A DNA stretch of 64,000 bases from Clostridiales bacterium. Lineage in GTDB: Bacteria > Bacillota > Clostridia > Saccharofermentanales > Saccharofermentanaceae. Every line of letters starts with the position of its first letter. Position 1 is the stretch's first letter. The stretch covers positions 186,001 through 250,000 of the forward strand of contig JAFZKB010000027.1 in assembly GCA_017551865.1 (NCBI GenBank), given 5' to 3'. The position numbers were made by a program, and so were the translations under genes. The notes beneath the pieces were generated by a model, which was given only the letters and a program-made list of their open reading frames with translations, did not search any database and had not been told where the DNA came from. Shown one piece after another: positions 9,311 through 18,178 of this stretch.

Positions 9311-9344
9311 TATACTAGTTCTAAACTCTTTCTTATGTGATTTA

Positions 9345-10538
9345 TTACAGCGCTCTTCCGTAGATATACTTTCCTGTCTGGCCGACAACCATCTTCCCAT
9401 TTGCATCTTTAAAGTACGGGAATACCCAGTAGTAATTATATACAGTCGATGATGCTGTCTTATCCGTAAAAGTCGTTCCCAGAGTCGTCATTCCGACGTA
9501 TCCGTATGGTTTTCCGGCAACAATGCCATATACCAGATATCCATCTGCACCAGTTACTGCATCCCATGTAAGCTTCACGCCACCCCTTACAGAAGCGGCT
9601 TTCAGATTAGATGCTGCAGGAAGGCCTCCTTTGGCATATACATAGTTCTGACATTTACCAGTACGCATTTTTCCGGATGCATCTTTGATATATGGGAATA
9701 CCCAATAGAAGTTATACTCTCCGGCAACAGCTTTTGAATCTGTAAACGCCGTTCCCTGGGTCGTCATGCCCACATAACCGTAAGAACCGCCGTTCTTCAC
9801 ACCATATACAAGGTATCCTTGTGCTCCAGAAGAAGCAGGCCAAGACAGTTTTACCTGATTGGCTCCACCTGTCACTGCTTTGACACTCTCTGTCTTTAAC
9901 TGTTCAAGACACTGGAACATTCCAGCTCTCGACAATTCCGACTCGGAGTTTTTGCACCAATATGTGATCGGAGCAATACCACCAGTCGATGAGATATGGA
10001 AACTCCAGGAATAATAATCTAAATAATCTCCTGCCTGATAGGGGTCTTCATCCCATCCCATCACAAGGCTACCATCAATCCCGACATTTAGACACAGGGT
10101 CTTAAAAGATCCATCTGTTTTTGTAAATTGAGATGCATAGATAGGAGTTCCTGCCTCATACATTTCATTATCAAGACGATATACTTTACTGGGTGTAATG
10201 ACCGAGTTTTCCGTCAAAGCGACTGATAGAGACATTTCTCCAATTGATGCGCCTTTAAACACATTTGTTATTGTAAAAGTCACATCAGGAAGTTTGAAAT
10301 ATGGTGCGACACAGACACTGTCAAGAACCTCATTTAACGCTGGAGGTGTTTCAGTCGTAAAGGCATCACAGTCCGGATCATTACAGAACCATCCGCTCAG
10401 ATCTGTCGTTCTTCCCCATACATGTTCATGCTCTTCCCCACCTTCGTCTGCAATCAAGCCAGCAGCCGGAATACAGGATATCATCAGAGCCAAAACCACA
10501 AATAGCGAAAAGACTTTTTTCTTCAACAATGTTTTCAT
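9345..10538 (-). CDS. Secreted protein with two C-terminal Fn3-like modules, paralogue of 916-2106
   Basis: The 397-residue protein has a signal peptide (about residues 1-30), an H-E-H-V-W motif and CNDPDC pair, the same beta-rich domain as 916-2106, and two Fn3-like modules ending in YGRAL. It aligns with 916-2106 along its entire length. AGGGGG lies 8 bases before the ATG. The ATG overlaps by 4 bases (ATGA) the stop of an upstream broken reading frame (10535-10800). Its promoter is probably the ECF element at 10892-10921, about 350 bases upstream. A terminator follows at 9267-9310. Function unknown; extracellular. Confidence 0.87.
   Translation of the reverse strand: MKTLLKKKVFSLFVVLALMISCIPAAGLIADEGGEEHEHVWGRTTDLSGWFCNDPDCDAFTTETPPALNEVLDSVCVAPYFKLPDVTFTITNVFKGASIGEMSLSVALTENSVITPSKVYRLDNEMYEAGTPIYASQFTKTDGSFKTLCLNVGIDGSLVMGWDEDPYQAGDYLDYYSWSFHISSTGGIAPITYWCKNSESELSRAGMFQCLEQLKTESVKAVTGGANQVKLSWPASSGAQGYLVYGVKNGGSYGYVGMTTQGTAFTDSKAVAGEYNFYWVFPYIKDASGKMRTGKCQNYVYAKGGLPAASNLKAASVRGGVKLTWDAVTGADGYLVYGIVAGKPYGYVGMTTLGTTFTDKTASSTVYNYYWVFPYFKDANGKMVVGQTGKYIYGRAL
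9348..9890 (-). repeat. Fn3-like double-module coding block, copy 3
   Basis: This encodes the two C-terminal Fn3-like modules and is similar at DNA level to 919-1461 and 4538-5090. Boundaries are approximate. Confidence 0.6.
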
Positions 10539-10800
10539 TTTTTGATCCCCCTTTTTTGAAATCTAATTACTATCCCTAGCGCTCCATTTCGGTCAGATTT
10601 ATAAACATTTTTGTTCTCTAATCCAGTATTCATGAGGGTGAATACGTAGTGACCTTTTGTTTCCCCAGTCTTGTATGGCTCAGAAGCTTCGTTATCCGAA
10701 GTGATGTGCGAAGGCGAAAACGTTCTGCAAGGAGAAGCAGCGCCACAAGGAATAATGAAATTAAACCCTTTACTTTTTTCACGTAATTCTTTCTCTTCAT
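10535..10800 (-). pseudogene. Possible frameshifted small secreted protein gene
   Basis: ATG at 10800, 5 bases after GGGGG, opens a 56-codon frame that begins like a signal peptide (MKRKNYVKKVKGLISLFLVA) and stops at 10630. After the signal peptide its sequence becomes Arg-rich and implausible. A second frame through the same DNA stays open to a TGA at 10535-10537, which overlaps the ATG of the next gene as ATGA. That tail looks more protein-like (FSPSHITSDNEASEPYK) but has no start codon. One frameshift near 10715 would join signal peptide and tail into a protein of about 88 residues. No homologue is recognised. It may equally be a short leader region. Confidence 0.35.
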
Positions 10801-10891
10801 ATCGTACCCCCTATTTATTCGGATAACAGGATCGATCCTATATCACCCGTTTTGTCCATAATGCTTTTGAGTCACTATGCCGTGTACTTAA

Positions 10892-10921
10892 TATATCAAC
10901 AAAATTTATCACTTCGCTACA
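10892..10921 (-). promoter_or_regulatory. ECF-type promoter element C
   Basis: On the minus strand this is TGTAGCGA, 16 bases, GATATA, as at 860-889 and 4300-4329. It lies about 90 bases before the broken small frame at 10800 and 354 bases before the ATG at 10538, with no other obvious promoter in between. Confidence 0.65.
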
Positions 10922-10982
10922 TGTTTTTTGAAAAATTTATATTTGTTCAAAATTGATTCGAAAGAAACGTATCAGGAGAAAA

Positions 10983-11008
10983 AAAGGACAGTCTTTCGAC
11001 TGTCCTTT
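10983..11008 (-). terminator. Terminator of the rpsB-tsf operon
   Basis: Perfect 10-base stem AAAGGACAGT / ACTGTCCTTT with a 6-base loop (CTTTCG), followed on the minus strand by TTTTTCTCC. It lies 21 bases past the tsf stop. Confidence 0.85.
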
Positions 11009-11029
11009 GAAAAGCATAGTTAAAACAAA

Positions 11030-11956
11030 TTACTTGATCTGCTTCATGACTTCTTCAGCGAAGTTCTCTTCCTTCTTGGCAATACCTTCGCCCATTTCGA
11101 AACGTGTGAAACGACGGATGGAAACGTTCTGGCCGAACTCCTTCGTGTATTGTGCGATCGACTTTGTGTCATCCTTAACGAACTCCTGCTCTACGAGGCA
11201 GTTCTCCTTATAGAACTTCTCGATGTTACCCGGAAGGATTCTTTCCTTGATGATCTTCTCCGGCTTACCTTCGTTGAGGTTCTTGTTGATGATGATCTCT
11301 TTTTCCTTCTCAAGATCAGCTTCCGGAACATCCTCACGTGTGAGCCACTTCGGGTTCGCAGCAGCAACCTGCATAGCGATATCCTTCGCAAAATCAGCGA
11401 ACTTGGACTCTGTGATGATGGAATCATCATCTGTGCCAAACTCTACGAATACACCGATCTTACCGCCCATGTGGATGTAAGAAGCAACCGCACCGTTGCC
11501 TTCTACTTCATATACTACGAATCTTCTGATAGAAGTATTCTCTCCGATATCGGCAATAGCTTCCTTCTGGAAGAGTTCTACTGTCTTGGAATCATCATTA
11601 TAAAGTGTCTGAGCCATCAGTTCTTCAACATTAGCCGGCTTCTTTGCAAGAATGTGAGAAGCAACAGCATCTGTGAAAGCCTTGAATTTATCTGTGTTCG
11701 CAGCAAAGTCTGTCTCGATGTTGATCTCAACGAGAACACCAGACTTCTTGTCATCAGCGATCTTGGCAACTACAGCACCTTCTGCAGCAACTCTTGCGGA
11801 CTTCTTCTCTGCCTTGGCAATACCCTTCTCACGGAGCCATGCAACCGCCTTCTCGATATCACCTTCAGATTCCTGAAGAGCTCTTTTACAATCCATAATA
11901 CCGGAACCTGTCATGTCACGAAGTTCCTTGACCTGTGCAGCACTAATTTCAGCCAT
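11030..11956 (-). CDS. tsf: Translation elongation factor Ts
   Basis: The 308-residue protein recycles EF-Tu by exchanging GDP. The N-terminal UBA-like segment (VKELRDMTGSGIMDCKRAL, residues about 9-27) and the TDFAANTDKF motif are diagnostic of EF-Ts. Start ATG at 11956 is preceded by GGAGG; the in-frame GTG 15 bases earlier lies across that site and is rejected. It directly follows rpsB, the conserved pairing in bacteria, and ends at a strong terminator (10983-11008). Confidence 0.97.
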   Translation of the reverse strand: MAEISAAQVKELRDMTGSGIMDCKRALQESEGDIEKAVAWLREKGIAKAEKKSARVAAEGAVVAKIADDKKSGVLVEINIETDFAANTDKFKAFTDAVASHILAKKPANVEELMAQTLYNDDSKTVELFQKEAIADIGENTSIRRFVVYEVEGNGAVASYIHMGGKIGVFVEFGTDDDSIITESKFADFAKDIAMQVAAANPKWLTREDVPEADLEKEKEIIINKNLNEGKPEKIIKERILPGNIEKFYKENCLVEQEFVKDDTKSIAQYTKEFGQNVSIRRFTRFEMGEGIAKKEENFAEEVMKQIK

Positions 11957-12021
11957 TGTTATTTCCTCCACTAATTTATTGATGAATAGTTTGAATTGAT
12001 TCTTTTGAAAAGAACCGGAGA

Positions 12022-12795
12022 TTAAGCCTCTGCCGGAGCCTCTACAGTCTCAGCTGCTTCCTCGGAAGCTTCCTCAGCCTCTTCAGCTACCTCAGCCGGA
12101 ACATCGAGCTGCTCGCCCTGACGACCTTCGAGAACAGCGTCAGCCATGTGACCAGCGATAAGCTTTACCGCACGGATCGCGTCATCGTTACCCGGGATAA
12201 CATAATCTACTTCTTCCGGATCGCAGTTGGTATCAACGATAGCAACTACCGGAATGCCGAGACGCTTTGCTTCAGCAACAGCGAGGTGCTCCTTCTTGGT
12301 GTCTACAACGAACAGGCAAGCCGGGAGCTTCTTCATGCCCTGGATACCACCGAGGTTCTTGTCGAGCTTTTCCATCTCGAGCTTGAGCTTAGCGACTTCC
12401 TTCTTTGTACGAAGATCGAAGGAACCGTCCTCAGACATTGTCTTGAGTTCAGCAAGACGAGCCAGACGCTTTTCAATTGTCTTAAAGTTTGTGAGAGTAC
12501 CACCGAGCCAACGGTTGTTGATATAGAACATGTTGCAACGTACGGCTTCCTCAGAAATAGAATCCTGAGCCTGCTTCTTAGTACCTACGAAAAGGATGTT
12601 ACCGCCGTCAGCTGCGATAGAGCGTACGAAATCGTAAGCCTCTTCAGTCTTCTTAACGGTCTTCTGCAGGTCGATGATGTGGATGTTGTTACGCTCCGTG
12701 AAGATATACTCCGCCATCTTCGGATTCCAACGACGGGTCTGGTGACCAAAATGTACACCGGCTTCAAGAAGCTGCTTCATAGAAATAGTTGACAT
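12022..12795 (-). CDS. rpsB: 30S ribosomal protein S2
   Basis: The 257-residue protein has the canonical S2 start ([20 protein letters not shown]) and the [10 protein letters not shown] and [13 protein letters not shown] motifs. The start at 12795 has AGGAGG close upstream. The final 30 or so residues are an Ala/Glu-rich acidic tail (ending VEAPAEA) that E. coli S2 lacks. The tail resembles that of the S1 domain protein at 16067-18154. First gene of rpsB-tsf. Its leader has a small hairpin at about 12832-12848 (CTTCGG/CCGAAG). Confidence 0.97.
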   Translation of the reverse strand: MSTISMKQLLEAGVHFGHQTRRWNPKMAEYIFTERNNIHIIDLQKTVKKTEEAYDFVRSIAADGGNILFVGTKKQAQDSISEEAVRCNMFYINNRWLGGTLTNFKTIEKRLARLAELKTMSEDGSFDLRTKKEVAKLKLEMEKLDKNLGGIQGMKKLPACLFVVDTKKEHLAVAEAKRLGIPVVAIVDTNCDPEEVDYVIPGNDDAIRAVKLIAGHMADAVLEGRQGEQLDVPAEVAEEAEEASEEAAETVEAPAEA

Positions 12796-12886
12796 AAAAA
12801 ATCCTCCTGTTTTTTCTTCCACGAGGCTTACTTCGGTGTCTCCGAAGAACAAAAGACTACACCCCGTGTGATTTTTAGCCTATAAA

Positions 12887-12915
12887 ATGATACAATGAAG
12901 TAGCCGTGTTGGCAA
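12887..12915 (-). promoter_or_regulatory. Sigma-A type promoter of rpsB-tsf
   Basis: On the minus strand: TTGCCA, a 17-base spacer, TATCAT, about 90 bases before the rpsB start codon. The match and the spacing are near ideal for the housekeeping sigma factor. Confidence 0.7.
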
Positions 12916-12979
12916 GACTTTTATGAAAGAAATTCTTGAAAAATCGGCATTTTTAATAGAAATCGGGGGCAAAACCTTT

Positions 12980-14311
12980 ATGAATACACTTTCTGAACAG
13001 GAAATCCGCACATTTACATCGATCCTTGAAGACTTAATCGCCATTCCCAGCGTCAAAGGCCATCCTGAAGAAGACGCGCCATACGGTCCGTTACCGAAGA
13101 AGGCACTGACCTATCTTCTCAACCGAGCGAAAGAAGATGGCTTCATTACCGAAAACGTTGGAAATAAAGCAGGATATATTCAATGGGGAAACAGGGGTCC
13201 CCTTCTCGGTATTCTCGGACATCTCGATGTCGTACCGGAAGGTTCGGACTGGAAAACAGATGCCTTCCAGCTGACAACAGTCGATGACCGCTTCGTCGGA
13301 CGAGGTGTCATCGATGACAAAGGTCCTGTCGTTGCCGCTTACATGGCAATGCTCCGGTTTAAGGAAAAGAATCCGGATCCGTCGAATCGCGTTCGTCTGA
13401 TCGTCGGAACCGACGAAGAACACGGGTCTTCCTGTATGGCCAGATACTGTGAAACAGAAGAGCTTCCGGATATCGGCTTTACTCCTGATGCGGAATTTCC
13501 GTGCATCTTTTCGGAAAAAGGCATTTACCAGATGCATTTTGAAGAAAAGCCTTCCGGAGAATTCACACTGCATGGCGGAGACGCCGCCAACATGGTGCCG
13601 CCATATTGTGAATTCATCGATCTTACGACCTGCACCGGACTTTGCACCAAAGGCGTTCAGTCTCACGCGTCCCATCCGGATCTGGGGATCAACGCGATCG
13701 AACTGATGCTTGATAAAATTCCTGAGCCGGTCAAAAAGAGTTCCGGTCTTCTCTCTTTAATGGATAAGTATTTTCGAAATGATTCGAAGACGAAGTTCTC
13801 TTCTTTCTTTGAAAGCGATGTATCGGGAGCCATGACGACCAATGTCGGCATCGTAAACATCAGTAAAGATACGGCAAGGCTTCATGTTGACATCCGCTTC
13901 CCTGTTAAATACTCACCGGAAGAAGTCAGAGCGAAACTGGAATCGATCGCTTCCGAATTCGGTCTTACTGTCGTAGATGATTCTGTTCAGGCTCCTCTCT
14001 TTAAAGATAGAGATTCAAAGCAGATTGCTGCGATGCTCGACATCTTTGACCGTTATCGTGACTGCTTCGTTTATACATCTGAAGAAAAAGAAGCTCGTGA
14101 TGCATTTATCTCTTCCCCGTCAGAGCCACTGGCGATCGGCGGAGGAACATACGCGAGAACCATGCCGAATATTGTTGCCTTCGGTCCACAGCTGCCCTGG
14201 GCCAAAGATGAGTGTCATCAGGCAAACGAAAGCATCCTTAAAGAAAACTTGTACCTCCTCGTACCAATGTACGAAGAGGCACTCGTATTACTCGGAAGCG
14301 TAATGGCTTAG
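12980..14311 (+). CDS. M20 family metallopeptidase (PepV/Sapep-like dipeptidase)
   Basis: The 443-residue cytoplasmic dipeptidase-like protein shows M20 metal-site motifs: H81 and D83 in HLDVVP, D112 and D113 in the GVIDDKGP motif, and E146-E147 in GTDEEHGS. Family members remove N-terminal residues from dipeptides with two zinc or manganese ions. ATG at 12980 is preferred because GGGGG lies 10 bases upstream and the N-terminus then fits the family. An in-frame ATG at 12923 would add 19 residues but lacks a ribosome site. It is divergent from rpsB and convergent with the NlpC/P60 gene, with only 7 bases between the stops. Confidence 0.88.
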   Translation: MNTLSEQEIRTFTSILEDLIAIPSVKGHPEEDAPYGPLPKKALTYLLNRAKEDGFITENVGNKAGYIQWGNRGPLLGILGHLDVVPEGSDWKTDAFQLTTVDDRFVGRGVIDDKGPVVAAYMAMLRFKEKNPDPSNRVRLIVGTDEEHGSSCMARYCETEELPDIGFTPDAEFPCIFSEKGIYQMHFEEKPSGEFTLHGGDAANMVPPYCEFIDLTTCTGLCTKGVQSHASHPDLGINAIELMLDKIPEPVKKSSGLLSLMDKYFRNDSKTKFSSFFESDVSGAMTTNVGIVNISKDTARLHVDIRFPVKYSPEEVRAKLESIASEFGLTVVDDSVQAPLFKDRDSKQIAAMLDIFDRYRDCFVYTSEEKEARDAFISSPSEPLAIGGGTYARTMPNIVAFGPQLPWAKDECHQANESILKENLYLLVPMYEEALVLLGSVMA

Positions 14312-14318
14312 TTTTTTA

Positions 14319-15803
14319 CTAGATAAATCTTCTGACACAGACGACTGCCGACATCGGGATCCAGTCTTCTACGATGCCGCCACGGCTTGTCGAAGCATGG
14401 ATAACAACACCTTCTCCACAATAGAGACTCACGTGATCGACCGTTCCGTCACCGTTATAGTCATGGCAGATAACATCTCCTGCCTTCAGTTCCTGATTCG
14501 TAACATCGTTGCCCATAGACGCAATCGATGCAGACTGATGCGGAAGCGAAATGCCATAATAGTGAGCATAGACATACATAACAAAACCGGAACAGTCGAG
14601 GCCGTTTAGATCAGCGCCTGTGTACACATAAGGAATTCCGATAAATGCTCTGCAGTAGGTAAGCAGATCACAGGAGCCAGGATCAGGGATATCTCTCTTT
14701 ACAGGAGCCGGCGTCGGTGTAGGTGTAGTCTCTGAAGGAGCTTCTGTCTCACTAGTATCTTCATTGGAAGTAGTTTCTTGGGGCTTATCCGGAGTTTTAG
14801 TCGGCTCAGGAGTATTCGTCGGCTTTGTTTCCTCTGTCTGGATCGGTTCGGCACTTAAAAGATCTGCACGGACATATCCGCCATCATCAAGCTTATACCA
14901 TCCGTTACTTGTCTTGGCGACAACATTCACGCTATCGTTTCGGGAGAGTTTGCGAATAACAGAATACGATGTGCCAGGTCCCTTTCTGACATTGACTTCG
15001 CCGGCAGAATAATATGTGCCGCTCATCGCTTCTTCAGTGATCTCCAGTACAGGTGTCGGAGTAGGTTCACTCTTCGTCTCCTCCGTTGACTTAGTTTCTT
15101 CTTTCTTCGGAGCTTCCGTCGGAGTCGGAGTCTTCTTCTTTTCTTTTGGTTCCGGTGTAGGTGTCGGAGTCTCTGTCGGAACAGGAGTCGGTGTAGCAAG
15201 GACATCCTGAGTCATCAGGGAAGATACCACATATCCACTTAAAACTTCATCATTCTCATTTACGAACTCGATCAGAGACCATGCCGAACCACGTCCGGTA
15301 CGTCTAACTTTATCTGCATACTTCAAAGAACCGATGATATTCGCTTCAGAGCTCGGCTCATCATATACATATGCACCTCTCGTGGCATAAAGGATTTCTT
15401 CACAAAGCTCAAATGTTTCCACATCAAGCATCTCTACGGCAACACCATCACGATTCGTATGTTCCTGAATAACGAAGGTGTCAGCAAGAAGAGCATCAGA
15501 AATGACCGGAGCGGATTCCTCGATCAACTGGACATACATCACAGGAGAAGAAACAGTAACATCTTCACTCGGGACCGATAATGTCTGTTCTGTAGGAACC
15601 TGTAGACAGATATCAGAAGCATGTCCCAGCGGAACAATAGGGAACAGAAGCGTGACCATAGAAACGACCATAATGATCGATGTCATTTTCAGTCCGCGAT
15701 GCAGTCTGCGCTGCGCCCTTCTTTCCAGAAGTTCTTCACTGATCTTCAGATGCTCTTCGTTCTTCTTCAAAACTACCTCCTGCGAGTACGCATTTACATT
15801 CAC
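14319..15803 (-). CDS. SH3-domain NlpC/P60 cell-wall hydrolase
   Basis: The 494-residue protein has a cytoplasmic N-terminus of about 40 residues, a membrane helix at about 40-60, and two SH3b domains (about 137-197 and 262-318; the second contains VNVRKGPGTSYS). Thr/Pro-rich linkers (about 200-255 and 325-370) separate these from a C-terminal NlpC/P60 domain (about 375-494). Catalytic C404 is in LDCSGFV, H457 in VDHVSLY and H469 in VVIHAS, so the site looks complete. Such enzymes cut peptidoglycan stem peptides, with SH3b domains binding the wall. The linkers suggest it spans the wall. A promoter lies at 15820-15848. It is encoded alone. Confidence 0.92.
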   Translation of the reverse strand: MNVNAYSQEVVLKKNEEHLKISEELLERRAQRRLHRGLKMTSIIMVVSMVTLLFPIVPLGHASDICLQVPTEQTLSVPSEDVTVSSPVMYVQLIEESAPVISDALLADTFVIQEHTNRDGVAVEMLDVETFELCEEILYATRGAYVYDEPSSEANIIGSLKYADKVRRTGRGSAWSLIEFVNENDEVLSGYVVSSLMTQDVLATPTPVPTETPTPTPEPKEKKKTPTPTEAPKKEETKSTEETKSEPTPTPVLEITEEAMSGTYYSAGEVNVRKGPGTSYSVIRKLSRNDSVNVVAKTSNGWYKLDDGGYVRADLLSAEPIQTEETKPTNTPEPTKTPDKPQETTSNEDTSETEAPSETTPTPTPAPVKRDIPDPGSCDLLTYCRAFIGIPYVYTGADLNGLDCSGFVMYVYAHYYGISLPHQSASIASMGNDVTNQELKAGDVICHDYNGDGTVDHVSLYCGEGVVIHASTSRGGIVEDWIPMSAVVCVRRFI

Positions 15804-15819
15804 ACGTTATTGCATTCTA

Positions 15820-15848
15820 ATTATATCGTAACAGTACCCCCTTGAAAA
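15820..15848 (-). promoter_or_regulatory. Sigma-A type promoter of the NlpC/P60 gene
   Basis: On the minus strand: TTTTCA, a 17-base spacer, TATAAT. It is placed just upstream of the start at 15803, leaving a short leader. Confidence 0.55.
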
Positions 15849-16009
15849 CAAATGTGACATAATTGTAATTCGATGACGATATTCTTAACATATCCTCAAA
15901 TCTGTTTTAAGCTGATTTGCAAACGTTTTGACTATCAAAGATTATAGTTTGGCAACCATCTATGACAATTTTCTGCAACTTTTCGCCTCATAAGCTATAT
16001 AACATAAAA

Positions 16010-16038
16010 AAGGAACTGCCATTTGATGACAGTTCCTT
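16010..16038 (-). terminator. Terminator after ispH-rpsA
   Basis: Stem AAGGAACTG / CAGTTCCTT with an 11-base loop, followed on the minus strand by TTTTTTAT. It closes the long minus-strand gene train. A hairpin with the same stem lies at 57832-57861. Confidence 0.85.
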
Positions 16039-16066
16039 CACGAATTTCTTCAGATCTTTTGAAAGA

Positions 16067-18154
16067 TTACTCTTCAGCCGGAGCCTCAGCAGCTACTTCT
16101 TCCACCGGAGCAGCCTCTTCCACTACAGGAGCTTCGACCGGAGCCTCTACCGGCTTTTCTTCTACCGGAGCAGCTTCTTCTTCAACCGGAGCATCTTCAG
16201 GCTGCGGGTTGATCGGAGCAACTTCCTTGATGGAGATGCTGATACGACGTGCAGCCGGATTTACATCAAGGACCTTCGCTTCTACTTCCATGCCTTCCTT
16301 CAGGACATCCTGAGGCTTATTGAGACGTACATCAGAGATCTGAGATACGTGGCACAGAGCATCAAGGTTCGGCTCGAGCTCTACGAATGCACCGAACTGG
16401 AACATACGGACGACCTTACCTCTTACGATAGAACCTACCGGGATACGCTCGTCGATGTTATAGAACGGATCGTCCTCAGCCTTCTTGTAGCCGAGAGAGA
16501 TTCTCTTCTTTTCCGGATCGAAATCCTTAACATATACATGAACCTGATCGCCCACAGAAAGAACTTCAGACGGATGATGGATATGATTCCAGGAAAGCTC
16601 GGATACGTGGATGAGACCATCTACACCGCCGATATCTACGAAAGCACCGAAATCAGTGAGGCTTCTTACGACGCCATCATATTCCTTATCTTTCTCGATG
16701 GAATTCCATACTTCTTCAGCCTTTGCCTTACGCTCGTTGTTGAGAAGTGTTCTTCTGGAACCGGAAACTCTCAGACGGCGCTTGTCCGGATCGAACTGTG
16801 TGATCAGGATCTCTATGGTCTTGCCCTTATAAGCTTCGAGATCATTTACAACGTTCAGTTCGAGCTGTGTTCTGTGGATGTAGATATCTACACCGCCGTA
16901 GCTGGCGATAACGCCATCTTTAACTACGCTTGTGATCTTGACTGTAACAGGTGTCTTATTCTCATAAGCTGCTTCGATCTCCGCCTTGTTCTTGCTGAAA
17001 TCTACATGAGACTTGGAGAGAATGATCTCTTTGCCCATATCAGTGTTGCGGATGCTCTTAACATACACTTCAATTTCCATGTGCTCTCTGGCTGCCGCTT
17101 CGAAGTCAAAATCAGGTTCAAACTCACTTCTTGGAATCTTGCCTTCCGACTTATCATGGACATCTACATAAACGAAATCGCTGTCGTAGGTCGTTATTGC
17201 TCCCTTCACTGTAGCGTTCTTTCTAAGCTGTGGAATGCTTTCAATGTAATCGCCAAAATTAATGTCGTTAGACTCTTGATTCGTGTTTACCCCATTGTCA
17301 CTCATGGTTTGGATAACCTCCCTGATAATACTCACCGGCGTTGATGCCCCTGCGGTAACTCCGATATGCTCCACCCCCTTTTCCCTCCACATAGGAATCA
17401 AAGGTTTCACATCTTCGGCGTCGCCAACAAGATAAGTCAGCGCACAACGATCTGAACATATGTCATAGAGTTTCTTTGTGTTTGAACTGGTCTTCGATCC
17501 TATGACGATCATAACATCGGAAACGTCAGCCAAATCCGCAGTTTCACTCTGCCTATTTTCAGTCGTATAACATATTGTACCAAATATTTGATCTTTTGCA
17601 ATTTTTTTCTGCACGAATTCACAAATTTTTTGGAATTCTCTACTGGAAAAGGTCGTTTGCGAAACAAAAACTGAATCAGATTCAATATTCTCGAGGGCCT
17701 GACACTCCTCAAGCGAGGAGATCACAGTCACTTTTCCATCACTTTCTCCGCAGATCCCGACGACTTCCGGATGACCTTTCGTCCCCGTGATATATACCGG
17801 GTAACCTTCTTTGCCCGCCTTATTTACTATGTTATGAATCTTCTTAACGAAGGGACAGGTGCAGTCAATGATCTCACAGTTTCTCTTTTTCAGCTCTTCG
17901 ATCACGGAAGGAGTTACACCATGCGCGCGGATAAGAACGAGACTTCCTTCCTCCGCTTCGCCCGGTTCGTGGATCAGAAGCATGCCGGAAGAAAGAAGCT
18001 CACGGACCACCGTCTCGTTATGGGTGATCTCTCCAAGCATATAGATCCTGCGGTCCGGATGCTCCCTGATCACAGAGTATGCCGTCTTGACCGCATTTTC
18101 TACGCCGAAACAAAAGCCTGAAGATTTCGCAAGTTCTATTTTCCAGTTCTTCAA
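16067..18154 (-). CDS. ispH: Fused IspH (HMBPP reductase) and ribosomal protein S1
   Basis: One 695-residue frame. Residues 1-283 are 4-hydroxy-3-methylbut-2-enyl diphosphate reductase, the last step of the MEP isoprenoid pathway. Its three iron-sulfur cysteines are C15 (GFCFGV), C100 (DCTCP) and C195 (GTICYTTENRQ). Residues about 310-640 hold four S1 RNA-binding repeats; the third shows YDGVVRSLTDFGAFVDIGG. The last 45 or so residues are a Pro/Ala/Glu-rich acidic tail. IspH-S1 fusion is known in Clostridia and related Firmicutes, so this is a lineage trait and not an assembly error. It lies 24 bases behind cmk, also a conserved neighbour. A terminator follows at 16010-16038. Confidence 0.95.
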   Translation of the reverse strand: MKNWKIELAKSSGFCFGVENAVKTAYSVIREHPDRRIYMLGEITHNETVVRELLSSGMLLIHEPGEAEEGSLVLIRAHGVTPSVIEELKKRNCEIIDCTCPFVKKIHNIVNKAGKEGYPVYITGTKGHPEVVGICGESDGKVTVISSLEECQALENIESDSVFVSQTTFSSREFQKICEFVQKKIAKDQIFGTICYTTENRQSETADLADVSDVMIVIGSKTSSNTKKLYDICSDRCALTYLVGDAEDVKPLIPMWREKGVEHIGVTAGASTPVSIIREVIQTMSDNGVNTNQESNDINFGDYIESIPQLRKNATVKGAITTYDSDFVYVDVHDKSEGKIPRSEFEPDFDFEAAAREHMEIEVYVKSIRNTDMGKEIILSKSHVDFSKNKAEIEAAYENKTPVTVKITSVVKDGVIASYGGVDIYIHRTQLELNVVNDLEAYKGKTIEILITQFDPDKRRLRVSGSRRTLLNNERKAKAEEVWNSIEKDKEYDGVVRSLTDFGAFVDIGGVDGLIHVSELSWNHIHHPSEVLSVGDQVHVYVKDFDPEKKRISLGYKKAEDDPFYNIDERIPVGSIVRGKVVRMFQFGAFVELEPNLDALCHVSQISDVRLNKPQDVLKEGMEVEAKVLDVNPAARRISISIKEVAPINPQPEDAPVEEEAAPVEEKPVEAPVEAPVVEEAAPVEEVAAEAPAEE

Positions 18155-18178
18155 ATCGTCTATCTCCTACCCTTCTAT

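Noticed and set aside
15962-17344. Plus-strand open frame of 460 codons
   Set aside because: It is antisense to the S1 part of ispH-rpsA; the composition mirrors the acidic tail and S1 repeats.
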